Source: Saltatorellus ferox (lineage in GTDB: Bacteria; Planctomycetota; UBA1135; GCA-002686595). Taken from it: a stretch of DNA of 64,000 nt. The stretch is taken from positions 4,097,524 to 4,161,523 of the forward strand of contig CP036434.1 of NCBI GenBank assembly GCA_007751475.1. The letters run 5' to 3'. Position numbers and translations under genes: made by a program. The notes beneath the pieces are model-generated. The model saw nothing but the letters and a program-made list of their open reading frames with translations, was not told the DNA's origin and did not search any database. Of this stretch, positions 1 through 8,523 are shown in pieces (position 1 is the first letter of the stretch; each line of letters begins with the position of its first letter).

Positions 1-1968
1 TACCGCATCCTCAGCGGGCACACTCCGTTCGAGGGCGCCAATACGCGCGAGATCCTGCGGTCCGCGCTCCAGGACGAGGCGCCTTCCCTCGCGGCGCGCG
101 TCCCCGGTCTCCCGGCGGCGATGGCCGACACCATCCATCGCCTCCTCGCCAAGAAGCCGGAGGATCGTCACCCCTCCGCGGCCATCCTGCTGGCGGAGAT
201 CGAACGGCTGCGCCAATCGGGCGGCCAGGTCGGCGGCGCGCCTCCGCTGCAGGTGAAGTCAGGCGGCATCCCGAAACCGCTCCTCATCGGAGGCGTGGTG
301 CTCGCGGGCGCGGTCGTGGCGATGCTCGCCCTCGGCGGCGGAGACGACCCCGCCCCTCGGACCGACGATCGCTTTCCGACCCGCAGCAGCGGAGGCAACG
401 ACGATACGTCCACGGCCATGGGCGCCGAGAGCGGATCGCCCAGGAACGGGAAAACGGACGATCCGAACGACGTCCAGATCGGAGCGGCGACTCCGGACGG
501 GGCGATTGGGTCCACGGGACCCCAGGAAGGCTCCGGCGGCGCCGAGGCTTCCTTCGAGTACCGGGCCAGCCTCGCGTACCTCGAACTCGGGGACGAGAAT
601 CTCGCTCCCGCGCAGCGAGTCGCGCGCCTGCGCGCGCTGGCCGAGGCCTTCGCCGGCACGGACACCGCCACGAAGGCACTGGCCGAAGCTGAACAGATCG
701 AGTCGAAGACCGCCTCGGAGGCGCTGAGCGAAGCATCGAGCACGGCGGCCCGCACCGCCGCGATCGAGGCGCTCAGGGCGGCCGCCGCGCTGGATACGAC
801 GCCGTTCCTTCCGGGTCGAGCCATCCAGGCCATGCAGGCCCTCGCCCCCAGCCAGGTGGATCTGGCGCGTGACCTCGGGCTTCGACAGGCCCGCAACCAG
901 ATCATCGACGAGGCGATGAAGCTGGGCCTCGCGCGCGGGCGTGCGGCCATGGCGGCGGCCGACGAAGCGGCCGCGGCGGGAGACTTCACCGGCACGCGGG
1001 CTCCGCTGGAGGACTTCTTGACCGCCGCCAGCCTGCCGTCCACGACGGACGCTCCGATCCTCGGCGACGAAGCGGTGCCTTCCTCCGTCGCCGAGTTTCG
1101 CGCGCTCGCCCAGGCCGTGTCGGATCGACTGCTTTCGATGGCGAGCAGCGAGGACGAGTTCGAGGAGAATCGCCTCCGCAAGGAACGCGATGAAGTGCGC
1201 TCGCTGATCGCGTCCGGCATCGAGCGCGAGCTGACGTCGTTCTCGATGGCAGCCGCTGCCTCGCGGCTGGAGAAAGCCGCAGGCATGACGAGTGAAGAGC
1301 CGCTGCGCTCACGGCTCGCCGAGCGCGCGGCCGACCTCGCTGCCGCCGATCGAGCGCTCACCGCGCTCGTCATGGGCTGGGATTCGCCAGGCTGGCGCCG
1401 GCAGAGCGTCCTGGACCCCCGGCCCGGCGCCTCGGGCAGCGTGGAGATCGTCGGGATCTCGGGCGGAGCGCTCAGGATCGCCGACGGCGGCGACTCCCAG
1501 GAGCTACCGTTCTCCGCCTGGGCAGGTCACACCGCCGAGCTGGAGAACCTCTTCCTCGGAAGACTCAACCGCGACTGGACGGCCGAGGAATCGCGGGGCA
1601 TCGCCACGCTCCTGACCATCAGCGCCACGCTGGAGACGCTCGGCGGTCTGGAGGCGGCGCTCGGCGCCTCGGCGCAGCGCATCTCGCCCGCCGACCCGTC
1701 GGTGATCACCGCGGCGTTCGTCGAGGCGCGCGAGTGGGCCACGCGCGCACAGGACGATCTGGAGGCCGAAATCCGGGGTCTCATGGGCCAGCGAACGCTG
1801 CTCGATCTGATCCTCGAGCAGGAGCGCGCGGCGCGCATGCTGACCGAGGCGCTCATCGCCCGTGACGAGGGTCGCTGGGATGCGAGCGCCGAGCGACTCG
1901 AGCGACTCCTGAAGGAGCGGCGCGACGCCTGGCTCGTGATGATGCTGTCCCAGGGAGGTTCCCAATGA
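1..1968 (+). CDS. Ser/Thr protein kinase, C-terminal part (5' end outside window)
   Basis: The frame is open from base 1, so this is the 3' part of a longer gene. The first ~70 residues are the end of a Hanks-type kinase lobe: YRILSGHTPFEGAN is the usual helix F/G segment, and KKPEDRHPSA is the typical last helix before the kinase domain ends. A single membrane helix follows (PLLIGGVVLAGAVVAML, ~93-113 of the visible protein). After it come ~540 residues, rich in Ala and Glu and probably helical or coiled coil, that would lie outside the cytoplasm. This is the usual planctomycete/actinobacterial receptor-kinase layout: cytoplasmic kinase, one TM, external sensor. The catalytic HRD and DFG motifs lie upstream of the window and could not be checked. 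The stop overlaps the start of the next gene by ATGA, so the two are translationally coupled. Confidence 0.88.
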   Translation, partial: YRILSGHTPFEGANTREILRSALQDEAPSLAARVPGLPAAMADTIHRLLAKKPEDRHPSAAILLAEIERLRQSGGQVGGAPPLQVKSGGIPKPLLIGGVVLAGAVVAMLALGGGDDPAPRTDDRFPTRSSGGNDDTSTAMGAESGSPRNGKTDDPNDVQIGAATPDGAIGSTGPQEGSGGAEASFEYRASLAYLELGDENLAPAQRVARLRALAEAFAGTDTATKALAEAEQIESKTASEALSEASSTAARTAAIEALRAAAALDTTPFLPGRAIQAMQALAPSQVDLARDLGLRQARNQIIDEAMKLGLARGRAAMAAADEAAAAGDFTGTRAPLEDFLTAASLPSTTDAPILGDEAVPSSVAEFRALAQAVSDRLLSMASSEDEFEENRLRKERDEVRSLIASGIERELTSFSMAAAASRLEKAAGMTSEEPLRSRLAERAADLAAADRALTALVMGWDSPGWRRQSVLDPRPGASGSVEIVGISGGALRIADGGDSQELPFSAWAGHTAELENLFLGRLNRDWTAEESRGIATLLTISATLETLGGLEAALGASAQRISPADPSVITAAFVEAREWATRAQDDLEAEIRGLMGQRTLLDLILEQERAARMLTEALIARDEGRWDASAERLERLLKERRDAWLVMMLSQGGSQ

Positions 1969-2813
1969 CGGTCTCCTCCATGGACGAAGCGGTCACGCAG
2001 GCCCTCGGCGCCGTTCGATCCGCAGGGACGCCGGACCCCGACCTGCTCCTCTTCCCGGCCACCGGAACGACCGGGCTGATCGAGGCACTGGAGAGCGGCG
2101 TGAAGCTGGAGTTCGCCGACGTCGCCGGGGCGCCGGATGCCTACCGCGACCTCGCCCTCTACGCGGGGTCGCTCGGTAGCTCCAGCGTGTGGATCATCGA
2201 AGACGCGCCGAACGGAAGGGCGGGCGACGCTGCGTGGACGCGCGCGTTTCCGGTCTGGCTTGCGGCTGCGGCGGGCGCCAGGTTCCTGATCCATACGTCC
2301 GCCGGAACGGCGCTCGACGAAGAGGTCACTCGACCGGAGTCGATCGTGCGCGCGACCGATCACATCAATCTCTCGGGGACGACGCCGCTCCTGGGGCTCG
2401 GCAAGAGCCGCTTCGGGCCCCTCTTCCCGGACCAGACGCGCGTCCACGACGAGAAGCTGGCGGAACTCGCGCGTTCCGTCGCCCAGAGCGAGGGCATCGA
2501 ACTCCAGGCAGCGGTCGTGGCGTGCACGATCGGCCCGGCGCTCTCGACGCCGGCGGAGATGGGCTCCTATCGGCTGGCAGGAGCGGGGATCGCAGTCCAG
2601 CGGCTCAGCGATCCCCTGATCGCTTCTGCGCACGCGGGACTCGGGGTGCTCTCGCTCACGGCGATCACGGACCTCGCGAGCGAGCAGCTCGGGATCGCGG
2701 ACATGGTGCTGCGCGCGTCGCGCGTGGCTCCGTCGCTCGATCGACTCGTGACGCGGATCGCCGCCGAAGCCGGCGCTCTCGTCGCCGTCCGGCGCGAGGA
2801 GACGCCCGCTTGA
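1965..2813 (+). CDS. Purine nucleoside phosphorylase-like protein (divergent)
   Basis: A 282-residue protein of the trimeric PNP/MTAP fold; such enzymes cleave purine nucleosides with phosphate. The family signature ATDHINLSGTTPLLG is clear, as are GPLFPDQTRVHD and the C-terminal AHAGLGVLSLTAITDLA segment. Several active-site positions look unusual. The GR-x-H-x-YEG phosphate-site segment of classical PNPs is not recognisable (EDAPNGRAGD in its place). The position of the base-binding Glu reads LST rather than FET. The usual Asn in SLITN is Asp (AITD). The last two changes resemble 5'-methylthioadenosine phosphorylase. The start overlaps the kinase stop by 4 bp and the stop overlaps the purN start. 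A purine phosphorylase with altered specificity, or a non-catalytic relative, are both possible. Confidence 0.8.
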   Translation: MTVSSMDEAVTQALGAVRSAGTPDPDLLLFPATGTTGLIEALESGVKLEFADVAGAPDAYRDLALYAGSLGSSSVWIIEDAPNGRAGDAAWTRAFPVWLAAAAGARFLIHTSAGTALDEEVTRPESIVRATDHINLSGTTPLLGLGKSRFGPLFPDQTRVHDEKLAELARSVAQSEGIELQAAVVACTIGPALSTPAEMGSYRLAGAGIAVQRLSDPLIASAHAGLGVLSLTAITDLASEQLGIADMVLRASRVAPSLDRLVTRIAAEAGALVAVRREETPA

Positions 2814-3400
2814 AGCGCTATCGGATCGCCGTCCTCGTCTCGGGAACAGGCCGCCACCTGGAGAACCTCGCGGAGCTGTCGAAGGACCCGCGCGCGGACT
2901 TTCCGGTCGACGTGGTACTCGCGATCTCGAATCGTCCGGGCGTCCAGGCGCTCGAGCGAGCGGAGCGCTGCGGCGTCCCCGCGAGCGTGATCGCGCCGGA
3001 GCCCGACGAGACGGACGAGGCCTATGGCGCGCGCGTGTTCGACGTCATCCGTGAGGCGAACGTCGACGCGGTGGTGCTGGCGGGCTTCCTTAAGAAGCTC
3101 TGGATCCCCGACGACCACAAGGGTCGCGTGATCAACATTCACCCTTCGCTGCTGCCAGCCTTCGGGGGCAAGGGTTTCTACGGCGGCCGCGTGCATCGCG
3201 CGGTCCTGGAGCGCGGCTGCCAGGTGACCGGCTGCACGGTGCACCTCGTGGACGAGATCTACGACAACGGCCCGATCCTGCTTCAGCGCTGGTGCCCGGT
3301 GGAGCCGGGTGACACCGCGGAGACGCTGGCCCGGCGCGTCTTCGAAGAGGAACTGCTGGCGCTCCCGATCGGCGTCCTGTCGTTCCTGGAGAAGCAGTAG
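2810..3400 (+). CDS. purN: Phosphoribosylglycinamide formyltransferase
   Basis: GAR transformylase, third step of de novo purine synthesis, transferring a formyl group from 10-formyl-THF to GAR. It is 196 residues, normal for PurN. The N-terminal YRIAVLVSGTGRHLENLAE is the phosphate-binding loop. INIHPSLLPAF carries the catalytic Asn and His, and TGCTVHLVDEIYDNGPI carries the catalytic Asp. I chose the TTG at 2810, which overlaps the previous stop as TTGA and gives the expected N terminus (MKRYRIAVLVSG); the frame is open further upstream but only as a shadow of the PNP gene. It closes a kinase-PNP-purN run. No other purine gene is in the window. Confidence 0.93.
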   Translation: MKRYRIAVLVSGTGRHLENLAELSKDPRADFPVDVVLAISNRPGVQALERAERCGVPASVIAPEPDETDEAYGARVFDVIREANVDAVVLAGFLKKLWIPDDHKGRVINIHPSLLPAFGGKGFYGGRVHRAVLERGCQVTGCTVHLVDEIYDNGPILLQRWCPVEPGDTAETLARRVFEEELLALPIGVLSFLEKQ

Positions 3401-3536
3401 CCCACCCTCGACGCAGGGCGCGGCCGCGCACATGGATCCCAGAGACTTCATGAGCGCGATTTCGGACGGTCGTTAGCTTGGCTCGAAGCCGGGCGCAACT
3501 TCGGGGCATTCGGGCTCCAACGTCATGGTTGAAGAC

Positions 3537-3557
3537 GCGCTCACGTCAGGTGAGCGC
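3537..3557. promoter_or_regulatory. 8-bp inverted repeat upstream of the DUF1800 gene
   Basis: GCGCTCAC, a 5-base loop, then GTGAGCGC: a perfect hairpin or dyad 137 bp after the purN stop and 94 bp before the DUF1800 start. It is followed by AAAGTTATCT, not a T-run, so an operator or mRNA hairpin is as likely as a terminator. Confidence 0.35.
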
Positions 3558-3650
3558 AAAGTTATCTGGACGCTGGCTCGCGCGGCGCCTCTCCTGAAGT
3601 TCGGAGCGCATCCCCTACGCGCTCGATCCCGCAGTTCAAGAGGTGCATCC

Positions 3651-5189
3651 ATGCAAGAGAGCCAGAAGAGTTCACGGGCGCCGGCTTCCCCCACGTCGGG
3701 AGGCCCGAACCGCCGCACGGTCCTGAGGGGCAGCGCGGCGGTGGCCGCCGCCGCCGCTTCCGCGACCGTGGCGCGCGCCACACCCGCTAGCCTCCAGGCG
3801 GCGGCGACCATGGAGCCCTCGCTCGTGAACGCGTGGGCCCTGGGACGCGCGAGCTTCGGCGTGACCCGGGACATGCTGAACGACGTCGCGCAGAGGGGCC
3901 TCGACGGCTGGGTCGACTGGCAGCTCCAGCCGCTGCAGATCGACGACAGCGCGCTCGAGGCACGCCTGGCGAGCTTCGAGTGGCTCGGCTGGTCCGCGGC
4001 CGAGATGAACGATCATCCGACGAAGGAGGTCTGGGAGATCGCCCACGAAGCGCGCGCGGTTCGGCTGCTCCGCGCCACCTACTCGAAGCGGCAGCTCTTC
4101 GAGCGAATCGTCGAGTTCTGGACGGACCACTTCAGCATCTACGGATCGGCCGACGACACGTTCGTCCTGAAGATCGTCGACGACGAAGAGGTCATCCGGA
4201 CCCACGCGCTGGGCCGGTTCCAGGACCTCCTGCAAGCGTCTGCGCGGAGCCCCGCGATGATCGCGTTCCTCGACAACGACACGAACGTCGTCGGAGCCGC
4301 CCAGGAGAACTACGCGCGGGAAGTGATGGAGCTGCACACGCTCGGCGTCGACGGCCCCTACACGGAGAACGACGTGCGCGAGCTGGCGCGCTGCTTCACG
4401 GGCTGGACGTACTGGAAGCCGTGGGAGTCGATGACGCAGTACGGGGAGTTCCGCTTCCGCCCCCAGCAGCACGACACGGGCGCGAAGACGGTGCTCGGCG
4501 TGCAGCTCCCGGCGGGCGGCGGCATCGAGGACGCGGAGATCCTGCTGGATCACCTCGCCGATCATCCGAGCACGATCGACTTCGTGACCACGAAGCTAGC
4601 GAAGTGGCTGCTCGGCTACGCGCCTCCCCAGGCCGCGATCGACGCGGCGCGTGCACGGTGGATCGCGACCGGCGGAGAGATCCGCGAGGTCGTGCGCTCG
4701 CTCCTCAGCGAGGAGTCGATCCGACTGGCGCGTCCTTGGCGCGAGCCGAAGCTGAAGCGCCCCTTCCACTGGATCGTCTCGCTGTATCGCGCGACGGGCA
4801 TCGATCTTCCGACGCCCACCGACACGATCTGGATGATCTGGAACCTCGGGCAGCCGCCGTTCCAGTGGAAGGCGCCCAACGGCTACCCGGACGTCGAGGG
4901 CGCGTGGGCGTCGCTTCTGATGCCGCGCTGGCAGCAGGCGGCGGTCTTCGGGCAGGGCTGGTACTGGTCGTCCCCGCACACGATCGGCGACATCCGGGCA
5001 CTCCTGGGCTCCACGCCCATGTCGGGCTGGGCCCAGCATCTCTCCATGCTTCTGACCGGCGGCACCATGCGGCCACGCGAGGTGAAGCGCATCCAGCAAT
5101 ACATCAACGGCTTCAGCCAGCCGACGGACCAGATCGTCGGTGAAGCGCTCGAACTCGTCGCATCCAGCCCCTCGTTCGGGCGCTACTAA
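3651..5189 (+). CDS. DUF1800 family protein, Tat-exported
   Basis: A 512-residue member of the DUF1800 family, commonly found next to DUF1501 in planctomycetes and other bacteria; the biochemical role is not established. The N terminus is a Tat signal: NRRTVLRG (Arg 21-22), then an Ala-rich hydrophobic stretch. The body has family-typical segments such as FWTDHFSIY, NYAREVMELHTLGVDG and ARCFTGWTYW. I took the ATG at 3651 because AAGAGGTG lies 5 bases before it and the Tat motif then sits near the N terminus; an in-frame ATG at 3525 would add 42 implausible residues. The stop at 5187-5189 abuts the Shine-Dalgarno of the DUF1501 gene, so the two are one transcript. Confidence 0.92.
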   Translation: MQESQKSSRAPASPTSGGPNRRTVLRGSAAVAAAAASATVARATPASLQAAATMEPSLVNAWALGRASFGVTRDMLNDVAQRGLDGWVDWQLQPLQIDDSALEARLASFEWLGWSAAEMNDHPTKEVWEIAHEARAVRLLRATYSKRQLFERIVEFWTDHFSIYGSADDTFVLKIVDDEEVIRTHALGRFQDLLQASARSPAMIAFLDNDTNVVGAAQENYAREVMELHTLGVDGPYTENDVRELARCFTGWTYWKPWESMTQYGEFRFRPQQHDTGAKTVLGVQLPAGGGIEDAEILLDHLADHPSTIDFVTTKLAKWLLGYAPPQAAIDAARARWIATGGEIREVVRSLLSEESIRLARPWREPKLKRPFHWIVSLYRATGIDLPTPTDTIWMIWNLGQPPFQWKAPNGYPDVEGAWASLLMPRWQQAAVFGQGWYWSSPHTIGDIRALLGSTPMSGWAQHLSMLLTGGTMRPREVKRIQQYINGFSQPTDQIVGEALELVASSPSFGRY

Positions 5190-5199
5190 GGAGTCTGCC

Positions 5200-6408
5200 A
5201 TGGGAAAACACAACCGACTCGGCGTCCTTCAGGACCGCCTCCCCAGGATCACGCTCGCCGCCAGCGGCGGGCCCGCGCGCGACGTGCTCGTGTTCGTCAT
5301 GCTGCGCGGCGGCATGGACGGTCTGTCGCTCTGCGTTCCGTACGCGGATCCGGACTACGCCTGGCAGCGCGGCAACCTCGCGCTTCCGGGCCCCGGCCAG
5401 GTCGACGGGGTGACCGACCTCGACGGCTTCTTCGGGCTCAGCCAGGCGGCTTCGGCGCTCTTGCCTGCGTACCTCGCGGGCGACCTGCTGTTCGTGCAAA
5501 CCGCCGGCTCGCCGGACCCGACGCGCTCGCACTTCGACGCGATGAAGTTCATCGAGGGCGGCGTGCCGAATCAGGCGGCGCCGGTCATCACCACGGGCTG
5601 GCTCGGCCGGCACCTGGCGGGCGTGCCAGCCGTCAGCCCCGCAGCCAAGCTCCGCGGCGTGGCGATCGACTTCACGGCGCCGCTGACGCTGGCGGGCGCG
5701 CCGGCGACGCTGAGCATCCCGGACCCCTCGGACTTCGCGTTCAACGGCTATCAGTCGTCACGGCTCGCGCGCCAGGAAGTGCTGCGCGACCTCTACGCCT
5801 TCGAGAGCCAGCCGATCCGCGGCGCCGCCGAGGCCACGCTCGACACGATCGACCTGCTGGCGGGCCTCAACTTCGAGAACTACGTCCCGTCCGGTGGAGC
5901 GGTCTACCCGGACACAGAGTTTGGCGATCGGTTCAAGGCGGCGGCTGCGCTGATCAAGGCGGGCATCGGCATCGAGGCGATCGAGATCGACCGCGGCGGC
6001 TGGGACCACCACGACAACCTCGGGCCGGTCAGCGGGCAGATGGCGGAGATGCTGGCGGAGCTTTCGCAGACTCTTCTCGCGTTCCGCCTGGACCTCGGCG
6101 TGCTGATGAACGACGTGACCGTCGCGGCGATGAGCGAGTTCGGTCGGCGCGTGGACGCCAACGGATCCGGCGGCGTGGACCACGGCCGCGGCGGCTGCAT
6201 GCTCGTGATGGGCGGCCACGTGAACGGTGGGCAGGTGCTCCACGACTGGGTCGGCCTCGACCCCGCGGTGCTGGACGACAAGGCGCTGCCGGTTCGCATC
6301 GACTACCGCGATGTGCTGATCGAGATCCTGCGGGACCGGATGGGCAATGCGGCGGCAGGGGCGCTCTTTCCGAACCACGTCCCGACCGATTGGGGCATCG
6401 TGAGTTAG
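5200..6408 (+). CDS. DUF1501 family protein
   Basis: A 402-residue DUF1501 protein (alkaline-phosphatase-fold relatives). Recognisable segments are VFVMLRGGMDGLSLCVPY at the N terminus, DRGGWDHHDN in the middle and AAMSEFGRRVDANGSGGVDHGRGG near the C terminus. The start at 5200 is fixed by AAGGAG (5188-5193), which overlaps the DUF1800 stop. Unlike many DUF1501 proteins it has no Tat or Sec signal: the N terminus is MGKHNRLGVLQDRL. If it works outside the cytoplasm it may be carried out with its Tat-signal-bearing DUF1800 neighbour, which is inference. The operon ends here; the next gene begins 42 bp later with its own signal peptide. Confidence 0.92.
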   Translation: MGKHNRLGVLQDRLPRITLAASGGPARDVLVFVMLRGGMDGLSLCVPYADPDYAWQRGNLALPGPGQVDGVTDLDGFFGLSQAASALLPAYLAGDLLFVQTAGSPDPTRSHFDAMKFIEGGVPNQAAPVITTGWLGRHLAGVPAVSPAAKLRGVAIDFTAPLTLAGAPATLSIPDPSDFAFNGYQSSRLARQEVLRDLYAFESQPIRGAAEATLDTIDLLAGLNFENYVPSGGAVYPDTEFGDRFKAAAALIKAGIGIEAIEIDRGGWDHHDNLGPVSGQMAEMLAELSQTLLAFRLDLGVLMNDVTVAAMSEFGRRVDANGSGGVDHGRGGCMLVMGGHVNGGQVLHDWVGLDPAVLDDKALPVRIDYRDVLIEILRDRMGNAAAGALFPNHVPTDWGIVS

Positions 6409-6450
6409 TGGTCTGCAACGGTGACCAGAGCGAATCCCTATGATCGTTCC

Positions 6451-8394
6451 ATGGTCCAACTGGCTCCCGCGCTCGCCGTTCTCGTCCTTTCGTTCCTTTC
6501 GGGTCTCGCGGCGGCCAGCGCCGCGCAGAACAAGGAGCTGCCGCGCCCGGGCGAGGTGTTCGCCATCGATGGTCACACCGCGTTCGTCATCGAGCCGGAG
6601 GAGGCGGCGCGGCGGCCAGGCCCGATGCCATGGGTCTGGTACGCGCCGACGCTGGAGGGTCTCCCGGCCGAAGAGGAGACGTGGATGTTCGATCGTTTCC
6701 TGGCCGCGGGGATCGCCGTGGCGGGGATCGACGTGGGCGAGTCCTACGGCAACCCGGAGGGGCGCGCCGCTTTCCAGGCGCTCTACGAATCGCTGACGAC
6801 CGAGCGCGGCTTGGCGCGGAGGCCGGTGCTGCTCGCGCGCAGCCGGGGCGGGCTGATGCTCTACGGCTGGGCCGTCGAGCACCCTGAATCGGTCGGGGCC
6901 GTCGCGGGCATCTATCCCGTCTGCAACCTGGTCAGCTACCCGGGTCTCGATCGTGCAGCGCCCGCCTTCGGGATGAGCGCGGAGGCACTGGGAGCCGCGC
7001 TCCAAGATCACAACCCGATCGAGAAGCTGGCGGCTCTGGCGCGCGCCGGCGTACCCGTGCTGCACATCCACGGCGATGCGGACACGGTCGTTCCCCTCGA
7101 CGCGAACTCCGCGCTCCTGGCCGAGCGCTACGCCACGCTCGGAGGTCCGGTCGAGATCGCGGTGATCGAGGGCCGAGGGCACGACATGTGGAGCGGCTGG
7201 TTTCGGTCGCAGAAGCTGACGGACTTCGCCGTCGCTCACGCGCTCGCGAACCAGGGCCTCACCCATCACGACCGCCTCGTGGTGCGCGGCACACTGGAGA
7301 ACTGCCGCGCGCGCTTCGAGGGAGCGAAGCGCGGTCGCGTGGCGTTCCTCGGCGGCTCGATCACCCACAACCCGGGCTGGCGAGACGAGGTCTGCGCGTA
7401 CCTGCGCGAGCGGTTTCCCAAGACCGAGTTCGACTTCCTCGCAGCGGGCAATCCGTCCATGGGAAGCACACCGGGCGCGTTCCGTTTCACCCGCGATGTT
7501 CTGAGCCACGGCCCCGTCGATCTTCTCTTCCAGGAAGCGGCGGTGAACGACTCCACCAACGGACGCAGCGCGGTGGAGATGGTGCGCGGGACCGAGGGCA
7601 TCGTTCGCCAGGCGCTGAGGTCGAACCCTGCGATGGACGTGGTGCTCTTGCACTTCGTGGACCCGGACAAGATGGCCACCTACCGGGCGGGGGAGGTGCC
7701 GCTCGTCATCGAGCAGCACGAAGCGGTGGCCGAGCGCTACGGCCTCTCATCGGTGAATCTCGCATGGGAGGTCACCGAGCGCATCGATGCGAGTGAGTTC
7801 ACCTGGGAGGACGACTTCAAGAACCTGCATCCGTCGCCCTTCGGCCAGCAACTGTATGCGGCGAGCGTGCTTCGTCTGCTCTCCAAGTGCTGGGACGGCG
7901 AGTCGGCCGTTCCTGAGTCCCCCACGCCCCATGGAATGCCAGCTGCGCTGGATCCCTTCAGCTACGACGCGGCGCGGCTCGTTCCATTGAAGGAAGCGAC
8001 CACGCGAGCCGGCTTCGAGCTCGTTCCCGACTGCGATCCGCGCCAAGGCGGCATCGGAGGCGGCGTGCGCGATGGATTCGTCGACGTCCCGATGCTGGTC
8101 GCTACGAAGCCGGGCGATCAGCTGACGCTCCCGTTCGAGGGCCGCGCGGTGGGCCTCTGGGTCGCGGCTGGCCCGGACGCGGGCACGATCGAGCACCGGA
8201 TCGACGGGGGCCCCTGGCGCACCACGGACCTCTTCACGCCCTGGAGCGGGGGCCTGCACCTGCCCTGGGTGCACGTACTCGAGGCCGAGCTGGACGGCGC
8301 GGCCCACCGGCTGGAGGTGCGCATCGCCGCGACGAAGAACGAGCGCAGCCGGGGGCACGCCGTACGCATTGCCCGCTTCTTGGTGAACGACTGA
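6451..8394 (+). CDS. Secreted alpha/beta-hydrolase / SGNH-hydrolase fusion
   Basis: A 647-residue exported protein with two hydrolase domains. The start at 6451 gives a Sec signal (MVQLAPALAVLVLSFLSGLA, then AASAAQ); an upstream GTG at 6421 would add 10 residues before it. Domain 1 (~30-270) is a prolyl-oligopeptidase/dienelactone-hydrolase-like fold with nucleophile ARSRGG, acid HGDADTVVPL and His GRGHDMW. Domain 2 (~285-490) is an SGNH esterase: block I FLGGSITHN with Ser, block II AAGNPSMG, block III QEAAVND, block V NLHPSPFG. A beta-rich C-terminal domain (~530-647) resembles a carbohydrate-binding or accessory domain. All catalytic residues seem present in both domains. A role in deacylating complex carbohydrates is plausible but not shown. 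Confidence 0.85.
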   Translation: MVQLAPALAVLVLSFLSGLAAASAAQNKELPRPGEVFAIDGHTAFVIEPEEAARRPGPMPWVWYAPTLEGLPAEEETWMFDRFLAAGIAVAGIDVGESYGNPEGRAAFQALYESLTTERGLARRPVLLARSRGGLMLYGWAVEHPESVGAVAGIYPVCNLVSYPGLDRAAPAFGMSAEALGAALQDHNPIEKLAALARAGVPVLHIHGDADTVVPLDANSALLAERYATLGGPVEIAVIEGRGHDMWSGWFRSQKLTDFAVAHALANQGLTHHDRLVVRGTLENCRARFEGAKRGRVAFLGGSITHNPGWRDEVCAYLRERFPKTEFDFLAAGNPSMGSTPGAFRFTRDVLSHGPVDLLFQEAAVNDSTNGRSAVEMVRGTEGIVRQALRSNPAMDVVLLHFVDPDKMATYRAGEVPLVIEQHEAVAERYGLSSVNLAWEVTERIDASEFTWEDDFKNLHPSPFGQQLYAASVLRLLSKCWDGESAVPESPTPHGMPAALDPFSYDAARLVPLKEATTRAGFELVPDCDPRQGGIGGGVRDGFVDVPMLVATKPGDQLTLPFEGRAVGLWVAAGPDAGTIEHRIDGGPWRTTDLFTPWSGGLHLPWVHVLEAELDGAAHRLEVRIAATKNERSRGHAVRIARFLVND

Positions 8395-8458
8395 GCCGCG
8401 CCCCGGTCCGTCCGGCGAGGCGCACCGCGGGATTCTCGACAAACCCCGTAGCCGACTA

Positions 8459-8486
8459 ACGACACCTGTAGTATTACAGGTGTCGT
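8459..8486. promoter_or_regulatory. Tandem BlaI/MecI-type operator
   Basis: A perfect 12-bp inverted repeat, ACGACACCTGTA and TACAGGTGTCGT, separated by GTAT. Each arm itself contains an ACA-NN-TGT dyad (ACACCTGT and ACAGGTGT), the core of BlaI/MecI/CopY operators (TACANNTGTA). It lies 38 bp before the start of the M56 sensor gene in an operon that also encodes BlaI, so autoregulation is the natural reading. Confidence 0.75.
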
Positions 8487-8523
8487 AGTTCGCCTGCCCC
8501 ACTGTCATCCCTTGGAGTCCACC

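Noticed and set aside
5758..7719. Long open frame on the minus strand across the DUF1501 and hydrolase genes
   Set aside because: It is antisense to two genes with clear family motifs. Its translation is Arg/His/Pro-rich with no recognisable motif, as expected for the complement of GC-rich coding sequence.
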